NCBI GenBank assembly: GCA_024711345.1
Contig: JANJTA010000008.1
Location: 59,470-123,469 of the forward strand
Direction of reading: 5' to 3'
DNA from: Rhodanobacter sp.
GTDB taxonomy: Bacteria > Pseudomonadota > Gammaproteobacteria > Xanthomonadales > Rhodanobacteraceae
DNA: 64,000 nt
Positions 51,026 to 61,359 of this stretch are shown in pieces; the stretch's first letter is position 1; every line of letters starts with the position of its first letter. Below the pieces are notes generated by a model. It made no database searches. It worked only from the letters and a program-made list of their open reading frames with translations, and was not told the DNA's origin. A program made the translations under genes and the position numbers.

Positions 51026-52816
51026 TCAGGCGATGTCGGGCAGCGTCGCCACGCCGGCCTCGATCGCCGCCTTGTGCACCCGGGTCCGCGGCAGGATGCG
51101 CGCGAAGTAGAACGCGGCGCTGTCGCGCTTGGCCCGCTTGAACGCGGCGGACTGGCTGCCGGCCTCGGCGGCGGCCACGCTGCGCGCCCAGAAGTAGGCG
51201 AGGGTGACGTAGCCGCTGTAGTACAGATAGTCGGTGGCCGCGGCGCCGAGTTCCTCCGGGTTGGCCGCCACGCGCTGGGCCAGGCTTGCGGTGAGCTCGC
51301 TCCACTCCTTCGCGGCGGCGGCGAGCGGACCGATCAGGCTGCGCAGCGACGCGTCGGCGCCGTGCTGCTGGCAGAACGCGCCGATTTCCTGCAGGAAGTG
51401 CTTCGCGCCCACGCCCTGCAGCTGGAGGATCTTGCGGCCGAGCAGGTCCGCGGCCTGGATGCCGGTGGTGCCTTCGTACAGGGTGATGATGCGGGCGTCG
51501 CGCACGAACTGCTCCATGCCGTTCTCGGCGATGTAGCCGTGGCCGCCGTAGATCTGCAGCGCCTCCTTGGTGCACTCCTGGGCCAGTTCGGTGGTCATGC
51601 CCTTGGCGATCGGGATCAGGAACGCGACCAGCTCGCCGGCCTTCTGCCGCGCCGCCGCGTCGGTGGCGCGATGCTCGATGTCGGTCTGCAGCGCGGTGTA
51701 CAGCACCAGCGCGCGCGAGGCTTCGACGAAGGCGCGCTGGGTCAGCAGCATGCGCCGCACGTCGGGCTGCACCAGCAGGTTGTCGGCCGGCTTGTCGGGG
51801 AACTTCGGGCCGGACAGCGCGCGCGACTGCAGCCGCTCGCGGGCGTAATTCAGGCTGTTCTGCAGCGCGCGCTCGGCCAGCGCCAGGCCCTGCACGCCGA
51901 CCGACAGGCGCGCCGCATTCATCATGGTGAACATCGCGGCGAGGCCCTTGTGCGGCTTGCCGATCAGGTAGCCCTCGGCGCCGTCGAAGTTCATCACGCA
52001 GGTGGAGCAGGCGTGGATGCCCATCTTGTGCTCGATCGCGCCGGCGGCCACGGTGTTGCGTGCGCCCGGCGAGCCGTCCGCATTGAGCTTGAACTTCGGC
52101 ACGATGAACATCGAGATGCCGCGGCTGCCTTCCGGCGCGTCGGGCAGGCGCGCCAGCACCAGGTGCACGATGTTCTCGGCCAGGTCGTGCTCGCCGGCGC
52201 TGATGAAGATCTTGGTGCCGCTGATCTTGTAGATCGGGTGGCCGTCCGCGTCCGCCGCGGCCGGCTCGGCGCGGGTCTTCAGCAGGCCGAGGTCGGAGCC
52301 GGCCTGCGGCTCGGTCAGGCACATGGTGCCGGTCCAGCGGCCGGCGACGATCGGCTTCATGAAGCGCTCGCGCTGCCATTCCTCGCCGTGCAGCTCCATC
52401 GCGTGGGTGGCGCCCTCGGACAGCAGCGGGTACAGGCTCCAGGCCAGGTTGCCGGACTGGAAGATCTCGGTGGTGGCGGTGCCGAGCACGCCGGGCAGCG
52501 CCTGGCCGCCGTAGGCCTCGGGGTTGGTCAGGCCGGTCCAGCCGCCTTCGGCGAACGCCTTGAACGCTTCCTTGAAGCCCTTCGGCGTGGTCACCGTCTG
52601 CGTGGCCTTGTCGTAGCGGCAGCCTTCCGCATCGGCCGGTGCATTGGTCGGCGCCAGCAACTGCTCGCTGAGGCGGCCGGCTTCCTCCAGCACCGCGTCG
52701 AGCAGGTCGCGGCTGTGTCCTTCGCCGCCTTGCAGCGAGGTCAAGGTCTGCTCGGCGCCGAGGACGTCGAACAGGGCGAAGCGCAGGTCGTCGAGGGGGG
52801 CCTTGTAAGCGGTCAT
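51026..52816 (-). CDS. Acyl-CoA dehydrogenase with C-terminal extension
   Basis: A 596-residue flavoprotein of the long-form acyl-CoA dehydrogenase family, which includes 3-methylmercaptopropionyl-CoA dehydrogenase (DmdC) and fatty acyl-CoA enzymes. It has CLTEPQAGSDLG (about 166), KIFISAGEHDL (about 201), ALQIYGGHGYIAENGMEQFVRDARI (about 425), with the expected Glu, and an extra C-terminal helical domain after about 480. The true substrate is uncertain. It follows a lipoprotein gene by 30 bases, and the pair is preceded by a palindrome of the PsrA type. Confidence 0.92.
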   Translation of the reverse strand: MTAYKAPLDDLRFALFDVLGAEQTLTSLQGGEGHSRDLLDAVLEEAGRLSEQLLAPTNAPADAEGCRYDKATQTVTTPKGFKEAFKAFAEGGWTGLTNPEAYGGQALPGVLGTATTEIFQSGNLAWSLYPLLSEGATHAMELHGEEWQRERFMKPIVAGRWTGTMCLTEPQAGSDLGLLKTRAEPAAADADGHPIYKISGTKIFISAGEHDLAENIVHLVLARLPDAPEGSRGISMFIVPKFKLNADGSPGARNTVAAGAIEHKMGIHACSTCVMNFDGAEGYLIGKPHKGLAAMFTMMNAARLSVGVQGLALAERALQNSLNYARERLQSRALSGPKFPDKPADNLLVQPDVRRMLLTQRAFVEASRALVLYTALQTDIEHRATDAAARQKAGELVAFLIPIAKGMTTELAQECTKEALQIYGGHGYIAENGMEQFVRDARIITLYEGTTGIQAADLLGRKILQLQGVGAKHFLQEIGAFCQQHGADASLRSLIGPLAAAAKEWSELTASLAQRVAANPEELGAAATDYLYYSGYVTLAYFWARSVAAAEAGSQSAAFKRAKRDSAAFYFARILPRTRVHKAAIEAGVATLPDIA

Positions 52817-52846
52817 GGTGGTTCCTTCGGTGGAAAGCGGGGACGT

Positions 52847-53323
52847 TTAGCGGTACGTGCCGGGGATGCCCGGCACCGGCGAGATCCAGTCGTTGCCGTT
52901 GAAATCGAACGAGCGCGGCTTGTCTTCCTGCTCGGGCTTGGCACGGGTGCTGCCGCTGATGCGATACGCCAGCGCGCCGCCGCTGCCCTTGGCGGCGACC
53001 GCCTGCAGCGCCTGGCTCATCGCCGCGGTGGGCAGCAGCTTGAGCTGGACCACGTCGCCGGCGAGTTCGGGAATGTCCAGGTCGAACGCCGCATGCAGCC
53101 GCACCGGCACCAGCTCGGCCACCTGCAGCTGACCGTCCAGCGACTTGAAGTCCATGCCGGCGTAGCTGTTGTTCTGGATGCGCACGGTGAGCTGCCACTG
53201 GCCGTCCGGCAGCACCACGAGTTGCTGGATGCTCAGCGTCGGCGGGTACACGCTCTTCTTCGCCGGGCCGCAGGCGGCCAGGCCCAGCAGCAGGACGGGG
53301 ATGATCCAGCGCAACAGACGCAT
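52847..53323 (-). CDS. Predicted lipoprotein, possibly LEA14-like
   Basis: A 158-residue lipoprotein with lipobox LGLAAC (Cys about 18). The body is a beta-rich domain (LSIQQLVVLPDGQWQLTVRIQN, LDGQLQVAELVPV) that resembles LEA14/WHy-type folds, though I am not sure. It ends NGNDWISPVPGIPGTYR. GGAGAG precedes ATG 53323. Probably co-transcribed with the acyl-CoA dehydrogenase. Confidence 0.8.
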   Translation of the reverse strand: MRLLRWIIPVLLLGLAACGPAKKSVYPPTLSIQQLVVLPDGQWQLTVRIQNNSYAGMDFKSLDGQLQVAELVPVRLHAAFDLDIPELAGDVVQLKLLPTAAMSQALQAVAAKGSGGALAYRISGSTRAKPEQEDKPRSFDFNGNDWISPVPGIPGTYR

Positions 53324-53333
53324 CGCGACTCTC

Positions 53334-53347
53334 CAAACGATCGTTTG
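53334..53347. promoter_or_regulatory. PsrA/TetR-type operator palindrome
   Basis: CAAAC GATC GTTTG is a perfect 14-base palindrome just upstream of the lipoprotein ATG. It exactly fits the published pattern of PsrA-type fatty-acid regulators ((G/C)AAAC, 2-4 bases, GTTT(G/C)). It overlaps the expected transcript start, the place where a repressor would block polymerase. Confidence 0.6.
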
Positions 53348-53354
53348 AATGTCG

Positions 53355-53384
53355 ATTCTAACCATGTTTGGGGTCGGGATTGAA
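53355..53384 (-). promoter_or_regulatory. Probable promoter of the lipoprotein/acyl-CoA dehydrogenase operon
   Basis: On the minus strand TAGAAT (53360-53355) is a good -10 box. It is preceded after 18 bases by TTCAAT (53384-53379), a weaker -35. The start would fall near 53348, at the operator palindrome. Confidence 0.5.
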
Positions 53385-53461
53385 AGTGGCTGGCGCGGAT
53401 GGAGCCGCCAATGCGGCGTTCGCGCCAAGCCCGTCGAAGGGCCCGGCGCGGGCGCGATGCC

Positions 53462-54703
53462 TCAGTGCCGCGAACCGGCCTTGCCCAATGCGCCGCTCGC
53501 TTCGGCGAGCTTCAGCACCTGCGCGACGAAGTCGGCGTAGTTCTCGTCGGCGGACTCGCTGTCGCCGCTGGCGTCGATTTGCCGCACGGCGACCAGCTTC
53601 GCCCTAGGCACGATCACCACGTATTGGCCGCCGTCCCCGTTGCCGTCGTAGGCCACGATCGGACCCTGACTGAGCTTGAACAGGCGATACGGGCCGATGC
53701 CCCGGCTGATCAGCTGATCGACCATGATGGATCGGGCATCGGGTCCGAGTGCCTTGGCAATGCCGCTCTGGAGCGCCTGCGGGCTGTCGAAATGTGCGCC
53801 CCTCAGCGCAGTTTGCAGCTTGCGGACGATGGCTTCCGATACGCCGCGCCGGCGCAGCATGTCGAAGCTGGCCGGATCGGTGTCGAAGTGCATCCACTGC
53901 GGCCTGCGCCACCACAGCAGGCCGCAACTGCCGTCCTCCAGCGGACCAGCGGCGAGCATGGCGTCGATGTAGCCGGGCGTCAGGAGTTGCTGCCCGCGCC
54001 ATTGGCCGCGGTTGTTCACCAGCTCGCCCAGCTTGGCCAGGTCGGCTGCGGTGAGCGACAGCCCCGCCATGGCGTAGGGGTGGCCGGCCTTGTCCTTGCT
54101 CCATGGGCCGGGATGGATGTCCATCGCCTTGAACAGGCCGTTGCGAAAGAACACATCCATCGGCTGACCCGAGGCTTTCTCGATGACGCCCGCGAGCAGG
54201 TTCACCGCCTTGTTGTTGTAGCTCGCGTCGGTGCCGGGCTTGGCACTCAACTCCGCGGCCAGCGCCAGCTGGATGGCATCTGGCGCGGGATAGATTTCCG
54301 CGTCGGCACGGCGCTGGTTCTGCAGGCCGGAGCTGTGGTTGAGCAGCATCCGCACGGTGATGTCCTTCTTCCGTCCCTGCTTCCACTCGGGATAGAAGTC
54401 GGCCACCGGCTGATCCAGCGACTTGATCCGGCCCTGATCGAGCAACTGGCCGATGCCCAGCGCGACCACCGACTTGGTCACCGACATCAGTTCGATCGGG
54501 CCGGGGGCCTTGCCGTCGGGATAGTAATGGCCGAGTTCGCGGCCATCCTGCAGCACCAGTACGGCGTTGCTGCGGGTCTGCTTGCCGCGATCGAGCAGCT
54601 GGGCGAGCGCTTTGCTCGCGGCGGGGGACAGTTCGCCGGCGTGCGCGGGCCGCGCGGCGAGCAGCGGCAGCATCAGGGTGGCGAGGACAAGCCATGTCTT
54701 CAT
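53462..54703 (-). CDS. Exported serine hydrolase, beta-lactamase (class C-like) family
   Basis: A 413-residue protein with signal peptide (about 1-22). The nucleophile motif SVTK (about 74, SxxK) and the tyrosine region DASYNNKAVNLLAG (about 158, YxN) are seen; the late K/H-T/S-G motif is not clear. It belongs to the penicillin-binding-protein-like esterase group. Substrate could be peptidoglycan-derived or an ester, so resistance should not be assumed. ATG 54703 was preferred over 54718 because it begins the signal peptide. Confidence 0.86.
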   Translation of the reverse strand: MKTWLVLATLMLPLLAARPAHAGELSPAASKALAQLLDRGKQTRSNAVLVLQDGRELGHYYPDGKAPGPIELMSVTKSVVALGIGQLLDQGRIKSLDQPVADFYPEWKQGRKKDITVRMLLNHSSGLQNQRRADAEIYPAPDAIQLALAAELSAKPGTDASYNNKAVNLLAGVIEKASGQPMDVFFRNGLFKAMDIHPGPWSKDKAGHPYAMAGLSLTAADLAKLGELVNNRGQWRGQQLLTPGYIDAMLAAGPLEDGSCGLLWWRRPQWMHFDTDPASFDMLRRRGVSEAIVRKLQTALRGAHFDSPQALQSGIAKALGPDARSIMVDQLISRGIGPYRLFKLSQGPIVAYDGNGDGGQYVVIVPRAKLVAVRQIDASGDSESADENYADFVAQVLKLAEASGALGKAGSRH

Positions 54704-54881
54704 CTGTGGGGCTTCCATGGGGTGGGGTGGATGACGTCGTCGTCATGCGGCAGGCTTCACTATCGCGCTGTGCACCGCTGCGGTCATATGCCATTCGTGC
54801 CGCTTGCCGCGATTGGCGGGCGAGGTTTCGTCCGGCCGGGCAAACGGGCATCATCCGTTCTTTTTCGCAGGGTCCTCATTC

Positions 54882-55349
54882 ATGTCACGACGTTTTGTTG
54901 CACGCCGTTCGCCGATCCACGGCAACGGCGTGTTCGCCACCGCGCCGATCAGGAAGGGCGAGGAGATCATCGAGTACAAGGGCAAGCTGATGAGCCACGC
55001 CGAGGCGGACGAGCTGTACGGCGATGGCGGCGAGACCGGGCATACCTTCCTGTTCACGCTCAACGACGACTACATCATCGACGCCAACCAGGGCGGCAAC
55101 AGCGCGCGCTGGATCAACCACAGCTGCGCGCCGAACTGCCGCGCCGTGGTCGAGGAAAGCGCCAGCGGCGACCCGCGCCGGGACCGCGTGCTGATCGAGG
55201 CGATCCGCGCCATCAAGCCGGGCGAGGAGCTCACCTACGACTACGGCATCGTGCTCGACGTGCCGCACACCGCGCGCCTGAAGAAGCTGTGGAAGTGCCT
55301 GTGCGGCTCGCCGAAATGCACCGGCACGCTGCTCAAGCCCAAGCGCTAG
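54882..55349 (+). CDS. SET domain protein-lysine methyltransferase
   Basis: A 155-residue protein made of a SET domain with a short post-SET cysteine motif. It has RRSPIHGNGVFATAPIRKGEEIIEYKG at the N-terminus, the SAM/lysine motif WINHSCAPNC (about 83), GEELTYDYG (about 119), and CLCGSPKCTG near the end, which would bind zinc together with the Cys of NHSCAPNC. These are the hallmarks of an active eukaryotic-like lysine methyltransferase. The bacterial target is unknown. AGGG stands upstream of ATG 54882. Confidence 0.93.
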   Translation: MSRRFVARRSPIHGNGVFATAPIRKGEEIIEYKGKLMSHAEADELYGDGGETGHTFLFTLNDDYIIDANQGGNSARWINHSCAPNCRAVVEESASGDPRRDRVLIEAIRAIKPGEELTYDYGIVLDVPHTARLKKLWKCLCGSPKCTGTLLKPKR

Positions 55350-55436
55350 CCAGCGGCCAAAATCCGCTTCTATACTCGCCGGCGTTGCCCGACATGGGGG
55401 AGGGCAGCACGGGACGGGAACAGGGGGAAGGAAGCG

Positions 55437-55955
55437 ATGGAAACCAATCCGTATGCCGCGCCGGCGGCCGTGGTCGCCGATGCGGCCGCGTGGGACGCGT
55501 ACGATCTGGAAAACCGCAAGGCGGGGCGCGGCAAGCGCCTGGGGGCGGCGCTGCTGGATGGGCTGGTCAACCTGATCTGGGTCGCTCCGGTGCTGTGGGG
55601 CGCCACCATGGTGGGCGACGTCAGCAAGGGGCTCAAGCCGGCCGCGCCGATGGTGGGCGTGATGCTGCTGGGCTTCGCGCTGCTGGTGGCGATCTTCGTG
55701 GTCAACTGCGTGCTGCTGCACCGGCACGGACAGACCATCGGCAAGCGCGCGCTGGACATCGCCATCGTGCGTACCGACGGCAGCCGCATGGGCCTGCTGC
55801 GCTACATCTTCATCCGCGTATTGCCGGTGAGCCTGCTCGGCGCGATTCCGTACGTGGGCTGGCTGGTCTCGCTGGCCGACCCGCTGCTGATCTTCGGCCC
55901 GGAGCGCCGCTGCCTGCACGACCTGCTGGCCGACACCATCGTCGTCGACGTCTGA
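55437..55955 (+). CDS. RDD family membrane protein
   Basis: A 172-residue protein with three to four membrane segments. The family name motif appears as GKRLGAALLDGLVNLIW (about 32) and the C-terminal GPERRCLHDLLADTIV. It begins METNPYAAPAA, a tail seen in many RDD proteins. Some RDD proteins act in ion or solute transport. It is the first gene of a tightly packed operon that runs to 62667. Confidence 0.9.
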   Translation: METNPYAAPAAVVADAAAWDAYDLENRKAGRGKRLGAALLDGLVNLIWVAPVLWGATMVGDVSKGLKPAAPMVGVMLLGFALLVAIFVVNCVLLHRHGQTIGKRALDIAIVRTDGSRMGLLRYIFIRVLPVSLLGAIPYVGWLVSLADPLLIFGPERRCLHDLLADTIVVDV

Positions 55956-56635
55956 TGCTCGACACCGTCCGCGAGATCGAGACGCCCGAAGGCGTCTCGC
56001 TGCGCCTGCGTGCGGCTGGCGCGTTGCCGCGCGCGCAGGCGTGGATGGTCGACCTGCTGCTGCGGCTGGTCGTGCTGTTCGTCGCGATGATCCCGCTGGC
56101 GCTGTTCGGCAAGGGCGGCAACGGCCTGGCCATGCTGCTGATGTTCGCGCTGCTGTGGGCGTACTCGGTGGTGTGCGAGGTGTGGCTGGACGGCCAGACC
56201 CTGGGCAAGCGCGCGCTGGGCCTGCGCGTGGTGAAGGCCGACGGCACCCCGGTGACCTGGCTGCCGTCGGTGGTGCGCAACCTGCTGCGCGTGGTGGATG
56301 CATTGCCGGGCGTGTACGGCGTGGGCCTGGCCAGCACGCTGATCGACCCGCATGCGCGCCGGCTCGGCGACATCGTGGCGGGCACCATGGTGATCCATGC
56401 GCAGGAGCCGCCCGCGGGCCAGCAGGTGCCGGCGCTGCCCGCGTTGCCGCTGCCGCAAGTGCTGGCGGCCGACGAGCAGGCGGCGCTGGTGGAGTACGCC
56501 GAGCGCGCCGGCCAGCTCACCGTGCAGCGGCAGGAAGAACTGGCCAACCTGCTCACGCCGCTGACCGGCCAGCGCGATACCGCCGCGATCCGGCAGCTGG
56601 TGGCGCACGCCAACTGGTTGCTGGGGCGCGCATGA
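55955..56635 (+). CDS. RDD family membrane protein (second copy)
   Basis: A 226-residue RDD protein whose ATG overlaps the previous stop by one base (TGATG). RDD features are PRAQAWMVDLLLRLVVLF, GQTLGKRALGLRVVKADG (about 87) and DPHARRLGDIVAGTMVI (about 130), followed by a soluble C-terminal helix region of about 70 residues. It ends with an ATGA overlap to the SpoIIM-like gene. Confidence 0.9.
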   Translation: MLDTVREIETPEGVSLRLRAAGALPRAQAWMVDLLLRLVVLFVAMIPLALFGKGGNGLAMLLMFALLWAYSVVCEVWLDGQTLGKRALGLRVVKADGTPVTWLPSVVRNLLRVVDALPGVYGVGLASTLIDPHARRLGDIVAGTMVIHAQEPPAGQQVPALPALPLPQVLAADEQAALVEYAERAGQLTVQRQEELANLLTPLTGQRDTAAIRQLVAHANWLLGRA

Positions 56636-57609
56636 AGCAGGAACGTTTCATCGCCCTGCACGGCCGCGAGTGGGACTTGCTGCAGTCGTGGCTGAGCGCG
56701 CTGGAGCGCCAGCCCAAGCGCACCCTGCGGCAGGAACAGGCGCTGGAGTTCCCGCAGTCGTACCGGCGCGTGTGCCACCACCTGGCGCTGGCGCGCGGGC
56801 GCGGCTACAGCCACGAGGTCACCGAACGGCTGCAGCGGCTGGTGCAGCAAGGGCATCGCGTGCTGTACCGGCCGCCGGCGCCACGCTGGCACCGCGTGGC
56901 GGGCTTCCTGCTGGCGGGCTTCCCGCGCCTGGTGCGTGCGCAGTGGCGCTGCATGGCGCTGGCGGCGGCGCTGTTCTACCTGCCGGCGTTGTGCCTGGTG
57001 GCGCTGCTGCAGCTGCGCCCGGAGCTGGCGCACACGTTGTTCAGCAGCGCGCAGCTGGTGCAGTTCGAGAAGATGTACGACCCGGCCAACGCGCACATCG
57101 GCCGCAGCAGCGGCACCGACCTGCAGATGTTCGGCTACTACGTGATGAACAACGTCAGCATCGCGTTCCGCACGTTCGCCTCGGGCCTGGTGTTCGGCGT
57201 CGGCGCGATCTACGTGCTGGGCGCCAACGGCGTGCTGATCGGCGGCGTGGCCGGGCACCTCACCGCGATCGGCTACGGCGGGCCGTTCTGGCGCTTCGTG
57301 GTGGGCCATTCGGCGTTCGAGCTGAGCGCGCTGGTGATCGCCGGTGGCGCCGGCCTGCAGCTGGGCCTGACCTTGCTGGCGCCGGGGCGGCAGCGGCGCG
57401 GGCCGGCGCTGGTCGCGGCCGGCTGGGTCGGCGCGCAGCTGGCGCTGGGTGCGTTCGCGATGCTGCTGGTGGCGGCCTTCATCGAGGCCTATTGGTCATC
57501 GATTGCGGTGCTGCCGGATGCGCTGCGCTTCGGCGTCGGCGCGCTGCTGTGGCTGCTGGTGCTGGGCTGGCTGTGGCGCGGCGGCAGGGCGGGCACGCAT
57601 GGAACTTGA
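56632..57609 (+). CDS. SpoIIM/DUF95 family membrane protein
   Basis: A 325-residue protein with a soluble N-terminus (about 1-85) and about six membrane segments. The conserved core reads YYVMNNVSIAFRTFASGLVFG (about 164). Related to stage II sporulation protein M, but widespread in non-sporulating bacteria beside RDD and MoxR genes. The molecular role is unknown; a membrane channel or remodelling function has been suggested for the family. Confidence 0.87.
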   Translation: MKQERFIALHGREWDLLQSWLSALERQPKRTLRQEQALEFPQSYRRVCHHLALARGRGYSHEVTERLQRLVQQGHRVLYRPPAPRWHRVAGFLLAGFPRLVRAQWRCMALAAALFYLPALCLVALLQLRPELAHTLFSSAQLVQFEKMYDPANAHIGRSSGTDLQMFGYYVMNNVSIAFRTFASGLVFGVGAIYVLGANGVLIGGVAGHLTAIGYGGPFWRFVVGHSAFELSALVIAGGAGLQLGLTLLAPGRQRRGPALVAAGWVGAQLALGAFAMLLVAAFIEAYWSSIAVLPDALRFGVGALLWLLVLGWLWRGGRAGTHGT

Positions 57610-59116
57610 GCGGATCAGCGTGGTGCTGCGCCCGCGCGCACCGCGGGAAGCGCTGGACCTGGGCGCCGCGCTGCTGCGCGCGAACGCGACGGCGGTATGG
57701 TCGGCGTGGTTCGCCTTCACCCTGCCGGTGTTCGTGCTGTGCAATGCGCTGGGCCTGCTGCTGGGGTGGCCGTGGCTGGGCTGGGTGCTGGTGTGGTGGC
57801 TGAAGCCGCTGTTCGACCGCCTGCCGCTGTACGTGTTGTCGCGTGCGGTGTTCGACCGCGCGCCGGGCTGGCGCGAGACCCTGCGCGGCCAGCGCCGATG
57901 GAGCTGGCGCAGCACGCTGGCCGGGCTGAGCTGGCGGCGCATCGACAGCAACCGTGCGCTGCGCCTGCCGCTGGAGCTGCTCGAAGGCGCATCGCGCCAG
58001 CAGCGCGCCGCGCGCTGGAAGGTGCTGCGCCGGCGCATTACCGGCGAGACCAGCCTGCTCACCTATGGCTGCCTGCAGTTCGAGCTGGTGCTGTTCCTCA
58101 GCTTCTGGCTGTTCGCGCTGCTGCTGATACCGCACGAGTGGCGGCCCGAATCGCTGGCCGGCTTCTTCCGCGACGACGTGCGTGTCGCCGCCACGCCGTG
58201 GATTCTCGCCGGCGCCACGGTGGCCTACCTGGCGATGAGCGCCATCGAACCGCTGTACGTGGCCTGCGGTTTCGCGCTGTACCTGAATCGGCGCACCCAG
58301 CTCGAAGCGTGGGACATCGACCTGGCGTTCCGCCGCCTGCGCGCGCGCTTGCAGGGCCTGGGCAAGCTGCTCGGCGTGCTGCTGCTGTGCGCCGGCGCGC
58401 TGCCGCTGTCGGCGCGGGCGGCGACCGCTACCGTGGACACACCCAAGCCAGCAACCAGCAACCTCGACCAGGTATTCGGCGCGCCGGCTGGCGTGGGCCC
58501 GCGCTTTGCCGAGGCCGCTGCCGAGGTCTATCGCGACCCGCGCTTCGGCGGCGAGCGCACGGTGCGCCGCTGGACTTTCAAGTACGAGCCGCAGCCGTCC
58601 GCGCGTGCGCAGCCGCTGGCGTTCCCGCTGCTGGCGCGGGTGCTGGCGGCGGTGTTCAAGGGCTTGCTGTGGCTGGGCCTGCTCGGCGCCGTGGGCGCGC
58701 TGGCATGGTTCGCCTGGCGCTGGCGCGGGCGGCGACGGCCGGCTGCCGACGAGACGGCGCCGCTACCGCTGCACGACATGTCGAACGGCGAGGCACCCTC
58801 ACCGCTGCCGGCCGACCTTGCCGGGGCGACCCGCGCGCTGTGGCAGGCGCGGCAGCAGCGCGCGGCGCTGGCGCTGCTGTACCGCGGCAGCGTGGAGCGC
58901 ACCGCGCAGCTGCTGCAGTTGCCGCCGGCGGTCGGCGCGACCGAAGCGGACTGGCTGCGCCAGGCTGCGGCCATCAATGATGCCGAGCGCGCGCAACGGG
59001 TGGTGGCGATCGTGCGCGCATGGCAGTTCGCCGCGTACGCCGGGCGCTACCCCGACGATGCCGCGATCGAGCGCCTGCTGAGCGGCTGGCCGGCGCAGAC
59101 GGGGGTGTCGGCATGA
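57599..59116 (+). CDS. DUF4129-containing membrane protein
   Basis: A 505-residue protein overlapping the previous gene by 11 bases. It has an N-terminal membrane region (about 25-65), further segments at about 160-240 and 265-285, and another at about 350-370. The C-terminal cytoplasmic domain (about 400-500, ATRALWQARQQRAALALLYRG) is the DUF4129 type, linked in other genomes to transglutaminase and MoxR/DUF58 systems. Confidence 0.82.
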   Translation: MELERISVVLRPRAPREALDLGAALLRANATAVWSAWFAFTLPVFVLCNALGLLLGWPWLGWVLVWWLKPLFDRLPLYVLSRAVFDRAPGWRETLRGQRRWSWRSTLAGLSWRRIDSNRALRLPLELLEGASRQQRAARWKVLRRRITGETSLLTYGCLQFELVLFLSFWLFALLLIPHEWRPESLAGFFRDDVRVAATPWILAGATVAYLAMSAIEPLYVACGFALYLNRRTQLEAWDIDLAFRRLRARLQGLGKLLGVLLLCAGALPLSARAATATVDTPKPATSNLDQVFGAPAGVGPRFAEAAAEVYRDPRFGGERTVRRWTFKYEPQPSARAQPLAFPLLARVLAAVFKGLLWLGLLGAVGALAWFAWRWRGRRRPAADETAPLPLHDMSNGEAPSPLPADLAGATRALWQARQQRAALALLYRGSVERTAQLLQLPPAVGATEADWLRQAAAINDAERAQRVVAIVRAWQFAAYAGRYPDDAAIERLLSGWPAQTGVSA

Positions 59117-60215
59117 ACCGCCGGGCACTGCTGCTGCCGGGCCTGCTGCTGCTCGGTGCCGCGCTGCTGGTGGCGGGCTTCTTCGCCACCTTCGAGCGCA
59201 AGGACGTCACCGAGCCGGTGGCCGCGCATGGCGAGGCACGCTACAACCGCTTCTTCGCGCTGGAGCAGACGCTGCGCCGGCTGGGCGAGTCGGTGACCTC
59301 GCTGGCCACGCTGGACCCGAAAAAAATGCCGCTGACCTCAGGCGCCACCCTGCTGCTCGGCGCCGAGGCGGCGCGGGTCGACGTCGACGATGCCGCGCGG
59401 ATCGCCGCGTTCGTGCGCAGCGGCGGTCACCTGCTGCTGACGCCGGGCGCGGCAACCACCGCGCGCGTGCCGCTGTTCGAGGCGCTGGACCTGCTCGATC
59501 CGCGCCCGGCGGAACATGCCTGCAGCCTGCTGCGCACCGCCGCGAACGAGAAGGATGGCGTGCTGCTGTGTGGCCAGCGCTTCCGCCTGCAGCCGGGCGC
59601 GCCGGTGGAAGCGGCGATCGGCGATGCGCAGGGCGGCTATCTGCTCGCGCGCACCCGGCTGGGCAAGGGCACCGTCAGCCTGCTCGCCGGCTTCGATGCG
59701 CTCTCGCGCAACCAACTGAAGCGACCCGCCGCGCAGCAGTTCGCCTGGCAATTGCTGGCGCCGAACCGCGGGCGCGGCGTGCTCTACCTGGTCTATGCGC
59801 TGGACGGCCCGGCCTTCCTCAAGTGGCTGTCGATCCAGGGCTGGCCCGCGCTGCTGGCGCTGGCCGTGCTGCTGGCCGCGTGGATGGCGATGTGCAGCGC
59901 GCGGCTCGGCCCGCTGCGGCCGGCGCCGGCGTTGCACCGCCGCGCGCTGCTCGAGCACGTGCAGGCCGCCGGCGAGTTCCTGTATCGCCGCGACGGCGGC
60001 CGCAGCCTGCACCGGCTGGCCTGCGAGACCGTGCTGGCGCGCCTGCGCCGGCGCGACCCGGCCTGCGCCATGCTCAGCGGCGATGCCCTGTACGCCCGTC
60101 TGGCCGAGCGCTTCGGGCTCGACCCCGCGCAGATCGCCCAGGCCTTCCAGTCACCCGCGAGCGCGCCGGCGTTTCGCGCTTCCGTCATCACCCTGGCCCG
60201 ACTCAGGAGCCGCCC

Positions 60216-60219
<4 letters not shown>
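59113..60219 (+). CDS. DUF4350 domain protein
   Basis: A 368-residue protein with an N-terminal anchor (about 5-25), a DUF4350 domain at about 40-210 (YNRFFALEQTLRRLG, LRSGGHLLL-like), one more membrane segment at about 255-275 and a cytoplasmic tail. Overlaps both neighbours by four bases. Proteins of this kind are regular members of MoxR/DUF58 operons; the function is unknown. Confidence 0.85.
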
Positions 60220-61220
<1,001 letters not shown>

Positions 61221-61238
61221 TGCGAGCCGACCGCCTTC

Positions 61239-61338
61239 GTAGGAGCGCACTTTGTCCACAGGGGACTTCCTGCGGTCGTGCGCGATGCTCTGACGTTCGG
61301 TCAGCGCGAAAGGCATCGCGCACAGCGTGCGCTCCTGC
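61239..61338. repeat. REP-like nested inverted repeat between moxR and DUF58 gene
   Basis: Outer arms GTAGGAGCGCAC (61239-61250) and GTGCGCTCCTGC (61327-61338) enclose inner arms TGCGCGATGC (61279-61288) and GCATCGCGCA (61313-61322). This matches the GTAGGAGCGC-type palindromes common in Pseudomonas and Xanthomonadales. It occupies almost all of the 139-base gap, the only large gap in this operon. Confidence 0.8.
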
Positions 61339-61359
61339 ACGCATGCTCGGGAGCTGCTG

